In this document: positions 24,539 to 31,188 of the stretch, piece after piece
How positions within the stretch are numbered: the first letter of the stretch is position 1
Layout of the letters: each line of letters starts with the position of its first letter
Source: Actinomadura luzonensis
GTDB taxonomy: Bacteria > Actinomycetota > Actinomycetes > Streptosporangiales > Streptosporangiaceae
DNA length: 64,000 nt
Assembly: GCF_022664455.2 (NCBI RefSeq)
Contig: NZ_JAKRKC020000002.1
Location: 1,798,001-1,862,000, forward strand
Reading direction: 5' to 3'
The notes under the pieces: model-generated
What the model was told of the DNA's origin: nothing
Database searches by the model: none
The model's input: only the letters and a program-made list of their open reading frames with translations
Program-made: the position numbers and the translations under genes

Positions 24539-25771
24539 TCAGGTGGTCGGTCTGCCAGCGGTCCAGCCGCGCACCGCCCCGTCGGCGGCGACCGCGCGCT
24601 CCGGCTCGCCCGCGGCCCAGCCGCGCTCGGCTCCGGGGGTGGTGACGGTAATGTCGTAGATGATGTCCGTGGGCACCTCGGCCACCAGGCCCGGCAGCGT
24701 CGCGCCCAGCGCGCCGGACACGACGACCGCGCCGACGGCGGACGCCGACAGGGCGGGCAGGTCGTGGTCGACGATGCCGAGGAAGACGGTCCCGTCCAGA
24801 CCGGCCGAGATGCCGGGCAGCGTAGCCGCGATCTCGCCCGGCGGCTGCACATGACCTGTCGCCGCGGCTCCGAGCGACGGCAGCCCGACCGCCAGCTCAC
24901 CCGGGGACTCCGCGGTCCCTGCTGCGCTGGCGGACAGCGACGGCAGCCCGAGCGCGGCCGAGCCTGCGACGACTGCCGCGCCGGTCGCGGAGGCCGAGAG
25001 ACCGGGCAGCGTGTGGGTGGCGGAGCCCGAGACGCGGACGGCGCCGGTCGAGGCCGCCCCGAGGGGAGGTAGGCCGGCGGCCACGCTGCCGGTGGGGGGC
25101 GTGGAGGAGGTCGGGATCGCGAGGCGGTGGCGGCCGGTCGACCACGAGATCGGCGGCCCGTCGGGGTCGAGGCTCGCGCCCGTGCCGCCGGACAAGGTGT
25201 TGGCGTTGCCGCTGAAGTCGGTGGCTTCGAGCCGGTCGAACGGGTACCAGCACCTGAGGTTGCTGGTGCGCTGCGGTTGGTAGGTGTACGCCTCCTGCAG
25301 CAGCTCGTCCGTGGTCAGGCGCACGCCGGACCAGACTTTGACGGCGGCGATGCTGCCGTTGAGCCAGCTGGTGGACAGGCCGCCGACGCCGAGCAGGAGG
25401 AACCCGGCGTTGAACGTGGTCGCGCCGTAGTTCGGGGTGCTCGTGGTCAGGGTGCCGCCGGCGTCGCCGATGACGCGGCTGACGTCGCCGTTGGTTTCGG
25501 CGCCGATGCCGACGTACGTCCAGGTGCCGACGGTGAGCGTGTGGCTAAGGAGGGCGTTCCATTCGCCGTCGGTTTCGATGGCGAGTGCGCTGCCGTCCCA
25601 GGCGCGGACGGTGAGCCAGTCGGAGGAGCCGTTGTCGATCTGCCAGAGGATCGTGGAGACGAGGCGGTTGGCGGCGAGCTTGACCCACATGGAGACGGTC
25701 CACGCGGACTGTGCGCCGAGGGCCAACGCTCGGTTGTAGGACTCGCCGGAGGCGTCGAACCGGACGGCCAC
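24539..25771 (-). CDS. LamG-like protein with seven 21-aa LP-x-L repeats
   Basis: A 410-aa protein. Residues 1-205 form a concanavalin/LamG-type jelly roll (AWTVSMWVKLAANRLVSTILW, LTVGTWTYVGIG, GFLLLGVGGLSTSWLNGSIAAVKVWSGVRLTTDEL), a common fold of phage glycan-binding or fibre proteins. Residues about 228-366 hold seven repeats of 21 aa with core LP[PGS]L and consensus GxxAxxLPxLxAxAxG. The end (GAERGWAAGEPERAVAADGAVRGW) repeats a GW motif. GTG start with AGGAGG upstream. It shares the repeat with the protein at 22527. Probably virion surface. Confidence 0.75.
   Translation of the reverse strand: MAVRFDASGESYNRALALGAQSAWTVSMWVKLAANRLVSTILWQIDNGSSDWLTVRAWDGSALAIETDGEWNALLSHTLTVGTWTYVGIGAETNGDVSRVIGDAGGTLTTSTPNYGATTFNAGFLLLGVGGLSTSWLNGSIAAVKVWSGVRLTTDELLQEAYTYQPQRTSNLRCWYPFDRLEATDFSGNANTLSGGTGASLDPDGPPISWSTGRHRLAIPTSSTPPTGSVAAGLPPLGAASTGAVRVSGSATHTLPGLSASATGAAVVAGSAALGLPSLSASAAGTAESPGELAVGLPSLGAAATGHVQPPGEIAATLPGISAGLDGTVFLGIVDHDLPALSASAVGAVVVSGALGATLPGLVAEVPTDIIYDITVTTPGAERGWAAGEPERAVAADGAVRGWTAGRPTT
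24674..25090 (-). repeat. Seven 21-aa LP-x-L repeats, copy set B
   Basis: Unit cores read LPPL, LPGL, LPSL, LPSL, LPGI, LPAL and LPGL at a spacing of 21 residues. Gly opens nearly every unit. The second half of each unit is small and hydrophobic (Ala, Ser, Val, Gly). Same repeat as at 22632-22949. Confidence 0.8.
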
Positions 25772-25779
25772 GCCGCCTC

Positions 25780-26289
25780 CTACGTGTCGGAGTAGCTCAG
25801 CCTCACGGAGGTGAGGATGGCGTCGCCGGTGAGGTCGTCGTTGGCGTCGCTGACCAGGCGCGTCACCTTGATCCACACTTCGTCGTCGGCCGCGATGCTG
25901 TCGAGGTTGCTGATGGTGACCGTGGTCTTCATCAGCTTCTGTGCGTTCGTGCTGCCGAGGTCTGTGGATGCCTGCTGCGCCGTGGCGAACGCTTTGGTCT
26001 CGACGTTCTGGGTGTCGGTGCCGGGGGTGATCGCGGCGATGGCGACCTGCCAGGTGACGCCGTGCGTCGAGGTGGTGGAGGTGTCGGCGTACCAGATGAC
26101 GTCCGCGGTGACGTTGCCCGAGCCGTAGCCGGCGGGGTTGAACTTCCAGTAGGCGACCTCGGCGGCGCTGGCGTCGTAGGCGAGGCCGCTGACCGTGAAC
26201 GAGGTGCCGTAGTTGCGGACGTACTGCGGGAACGCGGACGCGCCGAAGGTCGCCTCTTCGGGGGCGAGGTACTGGCGGAGGGTGGCCAT
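25780..26289 (-). CDS. Beta-rich virion-type protein
   Basis: A 169-aa protein (ATFGASAFPQYVRNYGTSFTVSGLAYDAS, AYWKFNPAGYGSGNVTADVIWYADTS, VTWQVAIAAITPG, DEVWIKVTRLVSDANDDLTGDAILTSVRLSYS). The pattern resembles jelly-roll or lectin-like modules of tail or capsid spikes. The stop of the upstream HTH gene overlaps its ATG by one base. It is the first of six virion-type genes ahead of terminase. Confidence 0.65.
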   Translation of the reverse strand: MATLRQYLAPEEATFGASAFPQYVRNYGTSFTVSGLAYDASAAEVAYWKFNPAGYGSGNVTADVIWYADTSTTSTHGVTWQVAIAAITPGTDTQNVETKAFATAQQASTDLGSTNAQKLMKTTVTISNLDSIAADDEVWIKVTRLVSDANDDLTGDAILTSVRLSYSDT

Positions 26290-26549
26290 CAGGCGGCCCA
26301 CCGGGTGCGCAGCTGCTCGCGGAGCTGGTCGCGCTCGTCCGGGGTGGCGGGTACGGGTTCGCCGCGTCGGATGCAGCCGTCGATGGTGGCGAGGTCGTTG
26401 TAGTCGTACAGCGTGACCTGATCGTTGGCCCATCGGCGCACGTTGTAGCGGGTGGCCCAGGAGTAGATGGTGCCGACGGCGCGCGGCTGGCCGGGGCGCT
26501 TGGTCAGCTCGGCGGCGGCCTGGGCGGCGGTGACGGGGCGGGGACGCAT
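26289..26549 (-). CDS. HTH protein at head of late operon, possible small terminase
   Basis: An 86-aa protein with a winged-helix or HTH_17-like fold (VTAAQAAAELTKRPGQPRAVGTIYSWATRYNVRRWANDQVTLYDYNDLATIDG) and a basic, Arg-rich C-terminal helix. It is the first gene of the late block, the position expected for the small terminase or for a late-gene activator. The domain type is seen; the choice between these roles is open. ATG with GGGGG upstream. Confidence 0.6.
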   Translation of the reverse strand: MRPRPVTAAQAAAELTKRPGQPRAVGTIYSWATRYNVRRWANDQVTLYDYNDLATIDGCIRRGEPVPATPDERDQLREQLRTRWAA

Positions 26550-26570
26550 GGCACCCCCTGGATATGCGAA

Positions 26571-26601
26571 ACGCCCTCGCCGATGAACCGGTCGAGGGCG
26601 T
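26571..26601 (-). terminator. Hairpin just upstream of late operon
   Basis: ACGCCCTCG (26571-26579) pairs with CGAGGGCGT (26593-26601). On the minus strand the stem is followed by TTCGC. It ends the short regulatory operon only about 20 bases before the first late gene, leaving little room for a late promoter after it. Late expression may depend on read-through or on a promoter overlapping it. Confidence 0.55.
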
Positions 26602-26639
26602 AGATCACGTGACGTTACTGTGGCTAGCTTGCCCGCAGG

Positions 26640-26783
26640 TCAGGGGGTTGCGCAAGTGGTGGGTACGCCGAGCCACTCGCGGACTGTCAGTGTCAGGGCG
26701 TGTTCGGGGATGTGGATGGGGAGGACGGCGGGGATGACGAGCACGTCGCCGGGGGGCGTGGTCGTGGGGGTCATGGTGGTCAT
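26640..26783 (-). CDS. Small hypothetical protein
   Basis: A 47-aa frame (VLVIPAVLPIHIPEHALTLTVREWLGV in the centre) with a Thr/Pro-rich start. A weak RBS (GTTGGGATA) precedes the ATG, which lies 21 bases after the upstream stop. The other frames across this stretch are His/Arg-rich and look like shadows. Moderate support only. Confidence 0.45.
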   Translation of the reverse strand: MTTMTPTTTPPGDVLVIPAVLPIHIPEHALTLTVREWLGVPTTCATP

Positions 26784-26804
26784 TATCCCAACGCGGCCAG
26801 GTCA

Positions 26805-27146
26805 TCACTCGCCACGGTCACGCAACTCCATCTGCCACTCGTACGCCGCGCGTGACTCTTGCTCCAGCTCGCGCAGCCGCTCCTCCATGCTGTCGTCCGG
26901 GGTGGGCGGCGTTGTGACGCGGTCGCGGACCTCCTTCGGGATGGGGAAGTCGGTGGCCGCGTGCCACTGCTCGTGGGCCCACGTCTGATCGCCGTACGTG
27001 CCGCTGACTTGGACCATGGCGTGGCAGCGTGGGCAGATGGCGTACGAGAGCCACCCGTCCGCGCCCTTGATGGCGGTCTCCAGCCACCCTTGCAGGTGGG
27101 GGCGTCCGGCGTTGTCTCCGGTCTCGATCACGAACCAGTGGGTCAT
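26805..27146 (-). CDS. Zinc-binding-type hypothetical protein
   Basis: A 113-aa protein. One CPRCH pair and a nearby HEQWHAATDF segment could bind a metal (WLSYAICPRCHAMVQVSG). The C-terminal half is a charged helix (MEERLRELEQESRAAYEWQMELRD). The ATG overlaps the stop of the XRE gene (ATGA), so both are translated together. Family not recognised. Confidence 0.6.
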   Translation of the reverse strand: MTHWFVIETGDNAGRPHLQGWLETAIKGADGWLSYAICPRCHAMVQVSGTYGDQTWAHEQWHAATDFPIPKEVRDRVTTPPTPDDSMEERLRELEQESRAAYEWQMELRDRGE

Positions 27147-27622
27147 CTGGTGCTCAGCTCCTCGTCGGCGAGGGCCGCCAGCAGTGTCGCGGCGGCCGAG
27201 ATCTCCTGTAGCTGCTCCGGCTGCATGCCGGCCAGCGCCTTGCGGGTCTGGTCGAGGTCGCCCCGGTAGGCCCAGCCCATCGCGCCCTGGGCGGCGAAGA
27301 CGCGGCTGGCCTGCTCGAAGCCCTTGCCGATCTCGGCGATGCCCTGTTGGAAGGCGGCGGCCCAGTCCGGCTGCTGGGGTTGGCCGGTTGTGTCGAGGCC
27401 AGCGAGTCGTAAGCCTTCGGCGAGATCGATGTCGAGGGTGTCGCACAGCTTCTTGACGGTGCGGACGATTGGTGGGTTCTTCTGGCTGGCGAGCCGGTCG
27501 TAGGTGACGCGGCCGATGCCGGCGCGCTGGCAGAGGTCAATCTTGGACCAGCCGCGTTGGGCGCGCTCGAGTTCGGTCCGCTGGAAGAACTGAGCGCCGG
27601 GTGGGGTGCTGGGGTCAACCAT
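27143..27622 (-). CDS. XRE-family regulator
   Basis: A 159-aa protein. Residues 12-75 form a Cro/CI-type HTH (LERAQRGWSKIDLCQRAGIGRVTYDRLASQKNPPIVRTVKKLCDTLDID). The C-terminal half is helical and may dimerise. It is the second gene of a leftward operon whose promoter region holds six GCGCAA hexamers, and it is the leading candidate to bind them. It could control the divergent HTH-SWIM operon or the late switch. Confidence 0.75.
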   Translation of the reverse strand: MVDPSTPPGAQFFQRTELERAQRGWSKIDLCQRAGIGRVTYDRLASQKNPPIVRTVKKLCDTLDIDLAEGLRLAGLDTTGQPQQPDWAAAFQQGIAEIGKGFEQASRVFAAQGAMGWAYRGDLDQTRKALAGMQPEQLQEISAAATLLAALADEELSTR

Positions 27623-27851
27623 CCTGTTTTCCCTTCTTGGCGGGCTCGATGCCGTTGTCGCGGGCCAGCTTGCGCACGTACGCGGCGGTGAACGGCGAGT
27701 GCTCGACGACGTCGGTCGGCCGCTCCTTGGCGCGGAGTGCGTTGAGGGCGGCGTCGATGACGGCCTCGCGAGCTTTCTCGTGGGCCTGCTCGGTTTCGCG
27801 GTAGCGGCGAGTGGCCTCGTCGAGGACGGCGATGGGGTCCTGCTCGGTCAT
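27615..27851 (-). CDS. Small DNA-binding-like protein, first gene of regulatory operon
   Basis: A 78-aa protein: a charged N-terminal helix (EATRRYRETEQAHEKAREAVIDAALNALRAKE) and a short HTH-like end (PTDVVEHSPFTAAYVRKLARDNGIEP). Proteins of this kind are common upstream of XRE genes in actinobacterial mobile elements. The ATG lies directly against the first operator repeat with no Shine-Dalgarno sequence, so the mRNA may be leaderless. It overlaps the XRE gene by 8 bases. Confidence 0.6.
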   Translation of the reverse strand: MTEQDPIAVLDEATRRYRETEQAHEKAREAVIDAALNALRAKERPTDVVEHSPFTAAYVRKLARDNGIEPAKKGKQDG

Positions 27852-27929
27852 GCGCAACAGAGTAGCGCAATCCTCTTGCGCTGCACAGCAGTGTTGCGCT
27901 AGCGTGAAGCGCAACAGAGAAGCGCAATC
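27852..27929. promoter_or_regulatory. Divergent operator with six GCGCAA hexamers
   Basis: Between the divergent genes, GCGCAA occurs at 27852, 27865, 27909 and 27922, and its complement TTGCGC at 27876 and 27894. Two 21-bp direct copies (27852-27872 and 27909-27929) differ at one base and lie 57 bp apart. The outer pairs are spaced 13 bp. The cluster fills the whole promoter space for both directions. No -10 box is convincing. Confidence 0.75.
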
Positions 27930-27941
27930 AAGGAGCGAGAC

Positions 27942-28316
27942 GTGGCCGCCACCCTCACCACCGCCGAAATCGCCGCCGCGCACCGCGTCTCCGTACGCAC
28001 CGCACAGCGCTGGGCGCAGCAGGGCAAGGTGCAGGCGACCAAGCAGGCTGGCCGCTGGGTTATCTCGGTCCCCGCCCAGCTCGACGACTACAAGCCCCAC
28101 CAGATCGACAACGCCCGCGACGCCATCGAACAGGGCGCGATCCTCCCCACCAGCCGCCCCGGCATCTACACCGCCGTGTCCAGCGACGGCACCACCCACT
28201 ACCTCGTCGCGGAGGAGTCCTGCACCTGCCCGGCCGGGACGAAGGGCCGCTACCGCTGCTACCACCGCGCGGCGGTGGCTCTGCTCGAAGCCGCCCGCAC
28301 CCGCCGCGCCGCCTAA
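27942..28316 (+). CDS. HTH protein with SWIM-type zinc finger
   Basis: A 124-aa protein. Residues 5-45 form an excisionase/MerR-like HTH (TTAEIAAAHRVSVRTAQRWAQQGKV). The C-terminal half holds CxCx9CxH (Cys94, Cys96, Cys106, His108: CTCPAG then CYH), the SWIM zinc-finger pattern. GTG start with AAGGAG six bases upstream. It is divergent from the XRE operon across the GCGCAA operator. Pairing these two domains in so short a protein is unusual. It is probably a phage regulator or directionality factor. Confidence 0.75.
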   Translation: MAATLTTAEIAAAHRVSVRTAQRWAQQGKVQATKQAGRWVISVPAQLDDYKPHQIDNARDAIEQGAILPTSRPGIYTAVSSDGTTHYLVAEESCTCPAGTKGRYRCYHRAAVALLEAARTRRAA

Positions 28317-28334
28317 CCCAGGAAGGGCCACCCC

Positions 28335-28481
28335 GTGAAGATCAGCCCGCGTCACGCCGACATCCTCGCCCACGCCGATCTGACCGACCAGGACATCGCC
28401 GACTACGCCTCGTTCGCCTCGGACGACGAGGCGGAGCAGGCCGCGATCGTCCAGCAGATCCGCGACGCACGCACCGCCTGA
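28335..28481 (+). CDS. Small acidic hypothetical protein
   Basis: A 48-aa reading frame with GTG start and GGAAGG upstream. It is acidic, with Asp/Ala-rich helices (DLTDQDIADYASFASDDEAEQ). It lies 18 bases after the HTH-SWIM gene and ends before the next RBS, so the three genes form an operon. No family recognised. Confidence 0.55.
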   Translation: MKISPRHADILAHADLTDQDIADYASFASDDEAEQAAIVQQIRDARTA

Positions 28482-28513
28482 CCTACCCTTCACCCACGAC
28501 ACAAGGAGCCACG

Positions 28514-28762
28514 ATGCACGCGGAGCACCCCGAATCCGTAGGCGTGATCATCGAGTACAGCTTGGACGGCGGTCACGTGTGGCATCACGGCCGAACCCTT
28601 GCAGGTTGGATCGCCGAACCGGCGTACGCCGACGCCCTTCGCAAGCAGAGGCAGATCGTTCGCGACTCCGCCCGCCAGGAGCACGGCGACGTGGACCGCA
28701 TCATCACCCGAGTCCTCCGCGAGGACGACGAACGGGCCGAGGTTAATCGTCCTCGCTCGTAG
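28514..28762 (+). CDS. Small hypothetical protein
   Basis: An 82-aa protein. An N-terminal beta hairpin (SVGVIIEYSLDGGHVWHHGRTLAGW) is followed by a charged helix (DALRKQRQIVRDSARQ) and an acidic/basic end. ATG follows AAGGAG. It is the last gene of the plus-strand trio and is followed by a strong hairpin. Function unknown. Confidence 0.65.
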   Translation: MHAEHPESVGVIIEYSLDGGHVWHHGRTLAGWIAEPAYADALRKQRQIVRDSARQEHGDVDRIITRVLREDDERAEVNRPRS

Positions 28763-28776
28763 ATCCCTCAGCGTCA

Positions 28777-28807
28777 GGCGGTCTGCCCCGTTGCGGGGTA
28801 GGCCGCC
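28777..28807. terminator. Bidirectional terminator between converging operons
   Basis: GGCGG-TC-TGCCCC pairs with GGGGTA-GG-CCGCC around a 4-base loop, with TTCC after it on the plus strand. It separates the end of the plus-strand trio from the end of the long early minus-strand operon, 20 bases away. Confidence 0.7.
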
Positions 28808-28827
28808 TTCCGCATGCCGCCAGCCAC

Positions 28828-28950
28828 CTACCCCCACACCAGCCACGCCACCGCGACCGCGATCACCAGCCCGTACACCGTCAACTGCACCGCCAAGCGC
28901 AGGCGCAGCGCGCGGAGTGCGTTCCGCCGCATCTCGTCTGGGGTGCTCAT
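28828..28950 (-). CDS. Single-span small membrane protein
   Basis: A 40-aa protein: a basic N-terminus (MRRNALRALRLRLAVQ) followed by one membrane span (LTVYGLVIAVAVAWLVW). The ATG overlaps the upstream stop (ATGA). It is the last gene of the early operon. Function unknown. Confidence 0.6.
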   Translation of the reverse strand: MSTPDEMRRNALRALRLRLAVQLTVYGLVIAVAVAWLVWG

Positions 28951-29750
28951 GACGCGGCCACCTCCCGCTCGTGGTCGTGCTCCTCCGCCTGCTTCGCGTA
29001 CTCGTCCCCGTACTCGTCCTCGTTCATCAACCGGCCACACGACTTGCACTGCCAGTAGCCGTCATCGGTCTTGCCGATTTGGCGCTCCCGACAGCGCGGA
29101 CACTCGATCGGGCTGCGGTTCGACGTCGGATCCGACTTTGTCATCCCCCGCAGGCGACGCTGCCACCTGAGGATGTCGAGCCCAACCTCGACCGACCACG
29201 GGTCCAACAACATGTCGTCCATCTGGCCGAGCAGCCAGCCAACGCTGACGGCGCGGGCGTGCGCGCCGCGGGCCCGGCGCGGCCGTTCGGGGTAGCCGCG
29301 CGCCGCCCGCCATTGGTCCTCCACCTCGGTCAGGAACCCGAACAGCTCGTCGAGCTCGTCCACGATCTGCCGGTGGTCGAGCGGCTTGACGCCGTTCGGG
29401 CCGGACATGGCGGCGCCGCGGTGGCCGTCCACGCCGGCGGCGAGCACCGCGGCGGTGTCGTCGAGTTCGGCCAGGGCGTGGCGGATGATGCGCGGGCATC
29501 GCGAGCACCAGACCGGCTGCCCGATGGGGACGGGGATGGTGGGCGGTTCGGGCCGGGCCGACGGCTGGGGCTCAACCGGCAGGATGAGAGGGACACGCCA
29601 GGCGGCGAGCGCGTGACGGTGGTGTTCGAGGGCGTCGAGGTGGAGGAGCATTTCGTAGTCGTGGCGGGTGACGGCCTGGTCGTACGCCTCCCATGCCTTG
29701 CGGGCGGCATTCGCGCACGGTCCGGGGCATGCGTCTTCGCGGATGGGCAA
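28947..29750 (-). CDS. Zinc-ribbon phage protein
   Basis: A 267-aa protein with three Cys clusters: CPGPC at the N-terminus, CSRCP in the middle and a C-terminal four-Cys ribbon (CPRCRERQ ... CKSCGR). Between them are helical segments (IVDELDELFGFLTEVEDQWRAARG). TTG start after GGGGG. Multi-ribbon proteins of this form are common in actinophage early regions; nucleic-acid binding is likely but unproven. Confidence 0.65.
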   Translation of the reverse strand: MPIREDACPGPCANAARKAWEAYDQAVTRHDYEMLLHLDALEHHRHALAAWRVPLILPVEPQPSARPEPPTIPVPIGQPVWCSRCPRIIRHALAELDDTAAVLAAGVDGHRGAAMSGPNGVKPLDHRQIVDELDELFGFLTEVEDQWRAARGYPERPRRARGAHARAVSVGWLLGQMDDMLLDPWSVEVGLDILRWQRRLRGMTKSDPTSNRSPIECPRCRERQIGKTDDGYWQCKSCGRLMNEDEYGDEYAKQAEEHDHEREVAAS

Positions 29751-29753
29751 TGG

Positions 29754-30035
29754 TCAGTCCCCCTGGAAGTGGTCGGGCAGGTCCCACGGCACGGGCTGGC
29801 GGTGGCCTCGCCCGGCACGAGTGCAAGCCGGGCAGATGCCGAGGTGGCCGTAGACGCTGGCAGGGTTCGGGATGAGCGAGGTCTTGCCGTCGATGTCGCG
29901 CCACTCGTGCCCGCCGAACGGGCGCTCGCAGAGCGGGCAGGGCTGCCAGGCGTACTGGGCGAGCCAGGCGAATGCCTTGTGTGCCCACCGCCAGCGTTCC
30001 GGTACGAGGCGAGTGAACGGGTGCGTGTGGTTCAC
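29754..30035 (-). CDS. Zinc-binding-type small protein
   Basis: A 93-aa protein with CPLCERPFGGHEW and CPACTRAG, a likely treble-clef or HNH-like zinc site, although no catalytic HNH set is evident. It is rich in Trp and His at the start (ERWRWAHKAFAWLAQYAW). GTG start overlaps the upstream stop. Confidence 0.6.
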   Translation of the reverse strand: MNHTHPFTRLVPERWRWAHKAFAWLAQYAWQPCPLCERPFGGHEWRDIDGKTSLIPNPASVYGHLGICPACTRAGRGHRQPVPWDLPDHFQGD

Positions 30036-30247
30036 GGCCGCTCCCCGATCTCGTGCGTGCCCGCCGGGTCGGTGGCGACCACGAGCTGCCCGGCAGGCAC
30101 GTACGGACTGGCCACGACTCGCACGTCGGGCAGCAGGACGAGCGCGACGGCGACCTGCTCGCGGTCGTCCGGGTGGCAGAAGACGTGGGCAGGCTCGGGG
30201 CGGCTCTCGCGTAGGGCGCGCAGGATATGGCCGATCGTGGTGGTCAT
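30032..30247 (-). CDS. Small hypothetical protein
   Basis: A 71-aa protein with an alpha/beta look (IGHILRALRESRPEPAHVFCHPDDREQVAVALVLLPDVRVVASPYVPAGQLVVAT). The segment is similar to short phage proteins that pair a helix with parallel strands. ATG; both ends overlap neighbours by four bases. No function assigned. Confidence 0.6.
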   Translation of the reverse strand: MTTTIGHILRALRESRPEPAHVFCHPDDREQVAVALVLLPDVRVVASPYVPAGQLVVATDPAGTHEIGERP

Positions 30248-30465
30248 CTATCCCCCTTGAGGTCGCGGGTGGCGAAGCGGTAGAGCAGCGCGAGTGGTAC
30301 GACGGCGATGGCGACGAGCGGCCACATGATGGCGAGCATCACGTCTTCGCCTTCGCCCATGCGGAGCTGGGGCCAGCGCCGGTCGAGGAGGTTGACGGCT
30401 CGGGCGGTGGCGGTGAACCCGGCGGCGTAGATGATCGCGGCGAGGGCGATCCAGAGGGCGGTCAT
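30244..30465 (-). CDS. Two-span membrane protein
   Basis: A 73-aa protein with two hydrophobic helices (LWIALAAIIYAAGFTA and VMLAIMWPLVAIAVVPLALLY) and a basic loop between them. It begins after the 13-bp inverted repeat region. Possibly an early membrane protein; unknown. Confidence 0.6.
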   Translation of the reverse strand: MTALWIALAAIIYAAGFTATARAVNLLDRRWPQLRMGEGEDVMLAIMWPLVAIAVVPLALLYRFATRDLKGDR

Positions 30466-30502
30466 GGGCGGTTCCGTTCGTTGGGCGAGAATCAGCAGCT
30501 CA

Positions 30503-30534
30503 GGATCGTTTTCGGCACGTCCCGAAAACGATCC
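30503..30534. promoter_or_regulatory. Perfect 13-bp inverted repeat
   Basis: GGATCGTTTTCGG (30503-30515) and CCGAAAACGATCC (30522-30534) form a perfect palindrome with a 6-base loop in the only sizeable gap (82 bp) of this part of the early operon. It has no T-run. It may be an operator for an internal promoter or a rho-independent terminator without tail. Confidence 0.6.
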
Positions 30535-30547
30535 GGCCAGGGGGCGC

Positions 30548-30808
30548 TCATCGGCGCCGCCGGTAGTAGGCGCGCTTCACCCGCGACGCGTTCGGGTGCG
30601 TGATGCCGATCAGGTCCCGGTACGCCCGCCACCAGCCGAACGAGGGGCTGACGGCGGTGAGAGTGATGGTGACGGGCCACTGGAACGGCGGCCCGGCCGG
30701 GGGGAGGTCGTCGATGATGACGAGCCCGTCGTCGAAGGGTCGGCCGATCTCGGTCCAGCCGGGCCCGTCGGGGTCGGTGCCGAGCGGGGCGACCCAGACG
30801 CGGTTCAT
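30548..30808 (-). CDS. Small hypothetical protein
   Basis: An 86-aa protein: beta-rich first half (RVWVAPLGTDPDGPGWTEIGRPFDDGLVIIDDLP), then WPVTITLTAVSPSFGWWRAYRDLIGITHPNAS and a basic tail (RVKRAYYRRRR). ATG overlaps the upstream stop. No family recognised. Confidence 0.6.
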   Translation of the reverse strand: MNRVWVAPLGTDPDGPGWTEIGRPFDDGLVIIDDLPPAGPPFQWPVTITLTAVSPSFGWWRAYRDLIGITHPNASRVKRAYYRRRR

Positions 30809-31023
30809 GGGCACTCGCTCTCGCGCCACACCATGGCGGTGTCCGGCACGTAGGCCCCGGCGTTCTCGGCCTTCGGGCCGCCGGTGTGCTGGCCGCAGAC
30901 GGGCAGCCAGCAGCCTGTCTCATTGCTCCAGCGCCAGCCGATCGAGGGGCTGTTGTCCCCGCCCCAGTCGCAGGAGCGGCCGTTCGCCGGGTCGGGTGGG
31001 AGCGGGCGGTTGAGATGGGCCAT
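30805..31023 (-). CDS. Small Trp/Cys-containing protein
   Basis: A 72-aa protein (SCDWGGDNSPSIGWRWSNETGCWLPVCGQHTGGP) with four Cys that could bind zinc. ATG at 31023. It is co-translated with the next gene through a 4-base overlap. Unknown function. Confidence 0.6.
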   Translation of the reverse strand: MAHLNRPLPPDPANGRSCDWGGDNSPSIGWRWSNETGCWLPVCGQHTGGPKAENAGAYVPDTAMVWRESECP

Positions 31024-31026
31024 GGG

Positions 31027-31188
31027 TCAGTCCTCCACTTCGTCGAGGTCGAAGCTCATGCAACTGGCGGCGGTCAGCTCGTACGGCATCTGCGATCTGT
31101 TCACGGCGGCGAGCACGTGCTCCAGGACGACGGCACCAGCGGCGGGGGTGCGGAAGGTGAGGGTGATGCTCACGTGCGGGTCAGGCAC
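31027..31188 (-). CDS. Small hypothetical protein
   Basis: A 53-aa frame with GTG start and GAAGGAG upstream. It reads VSITLTFRTPAAGAVVLEHVL, then an acidic C-terminus (FDLDEVED). The start overlaps the previous gene by 8 bases and the stop lies three bases before the next ATG, which supports real coding. Confidence 0.6.
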   Translation of the reverse strand: MPDPHVSITLTFRTPAAGAVVLEHVLAAVNRSQMPYELTAASCMSFDLDEVED

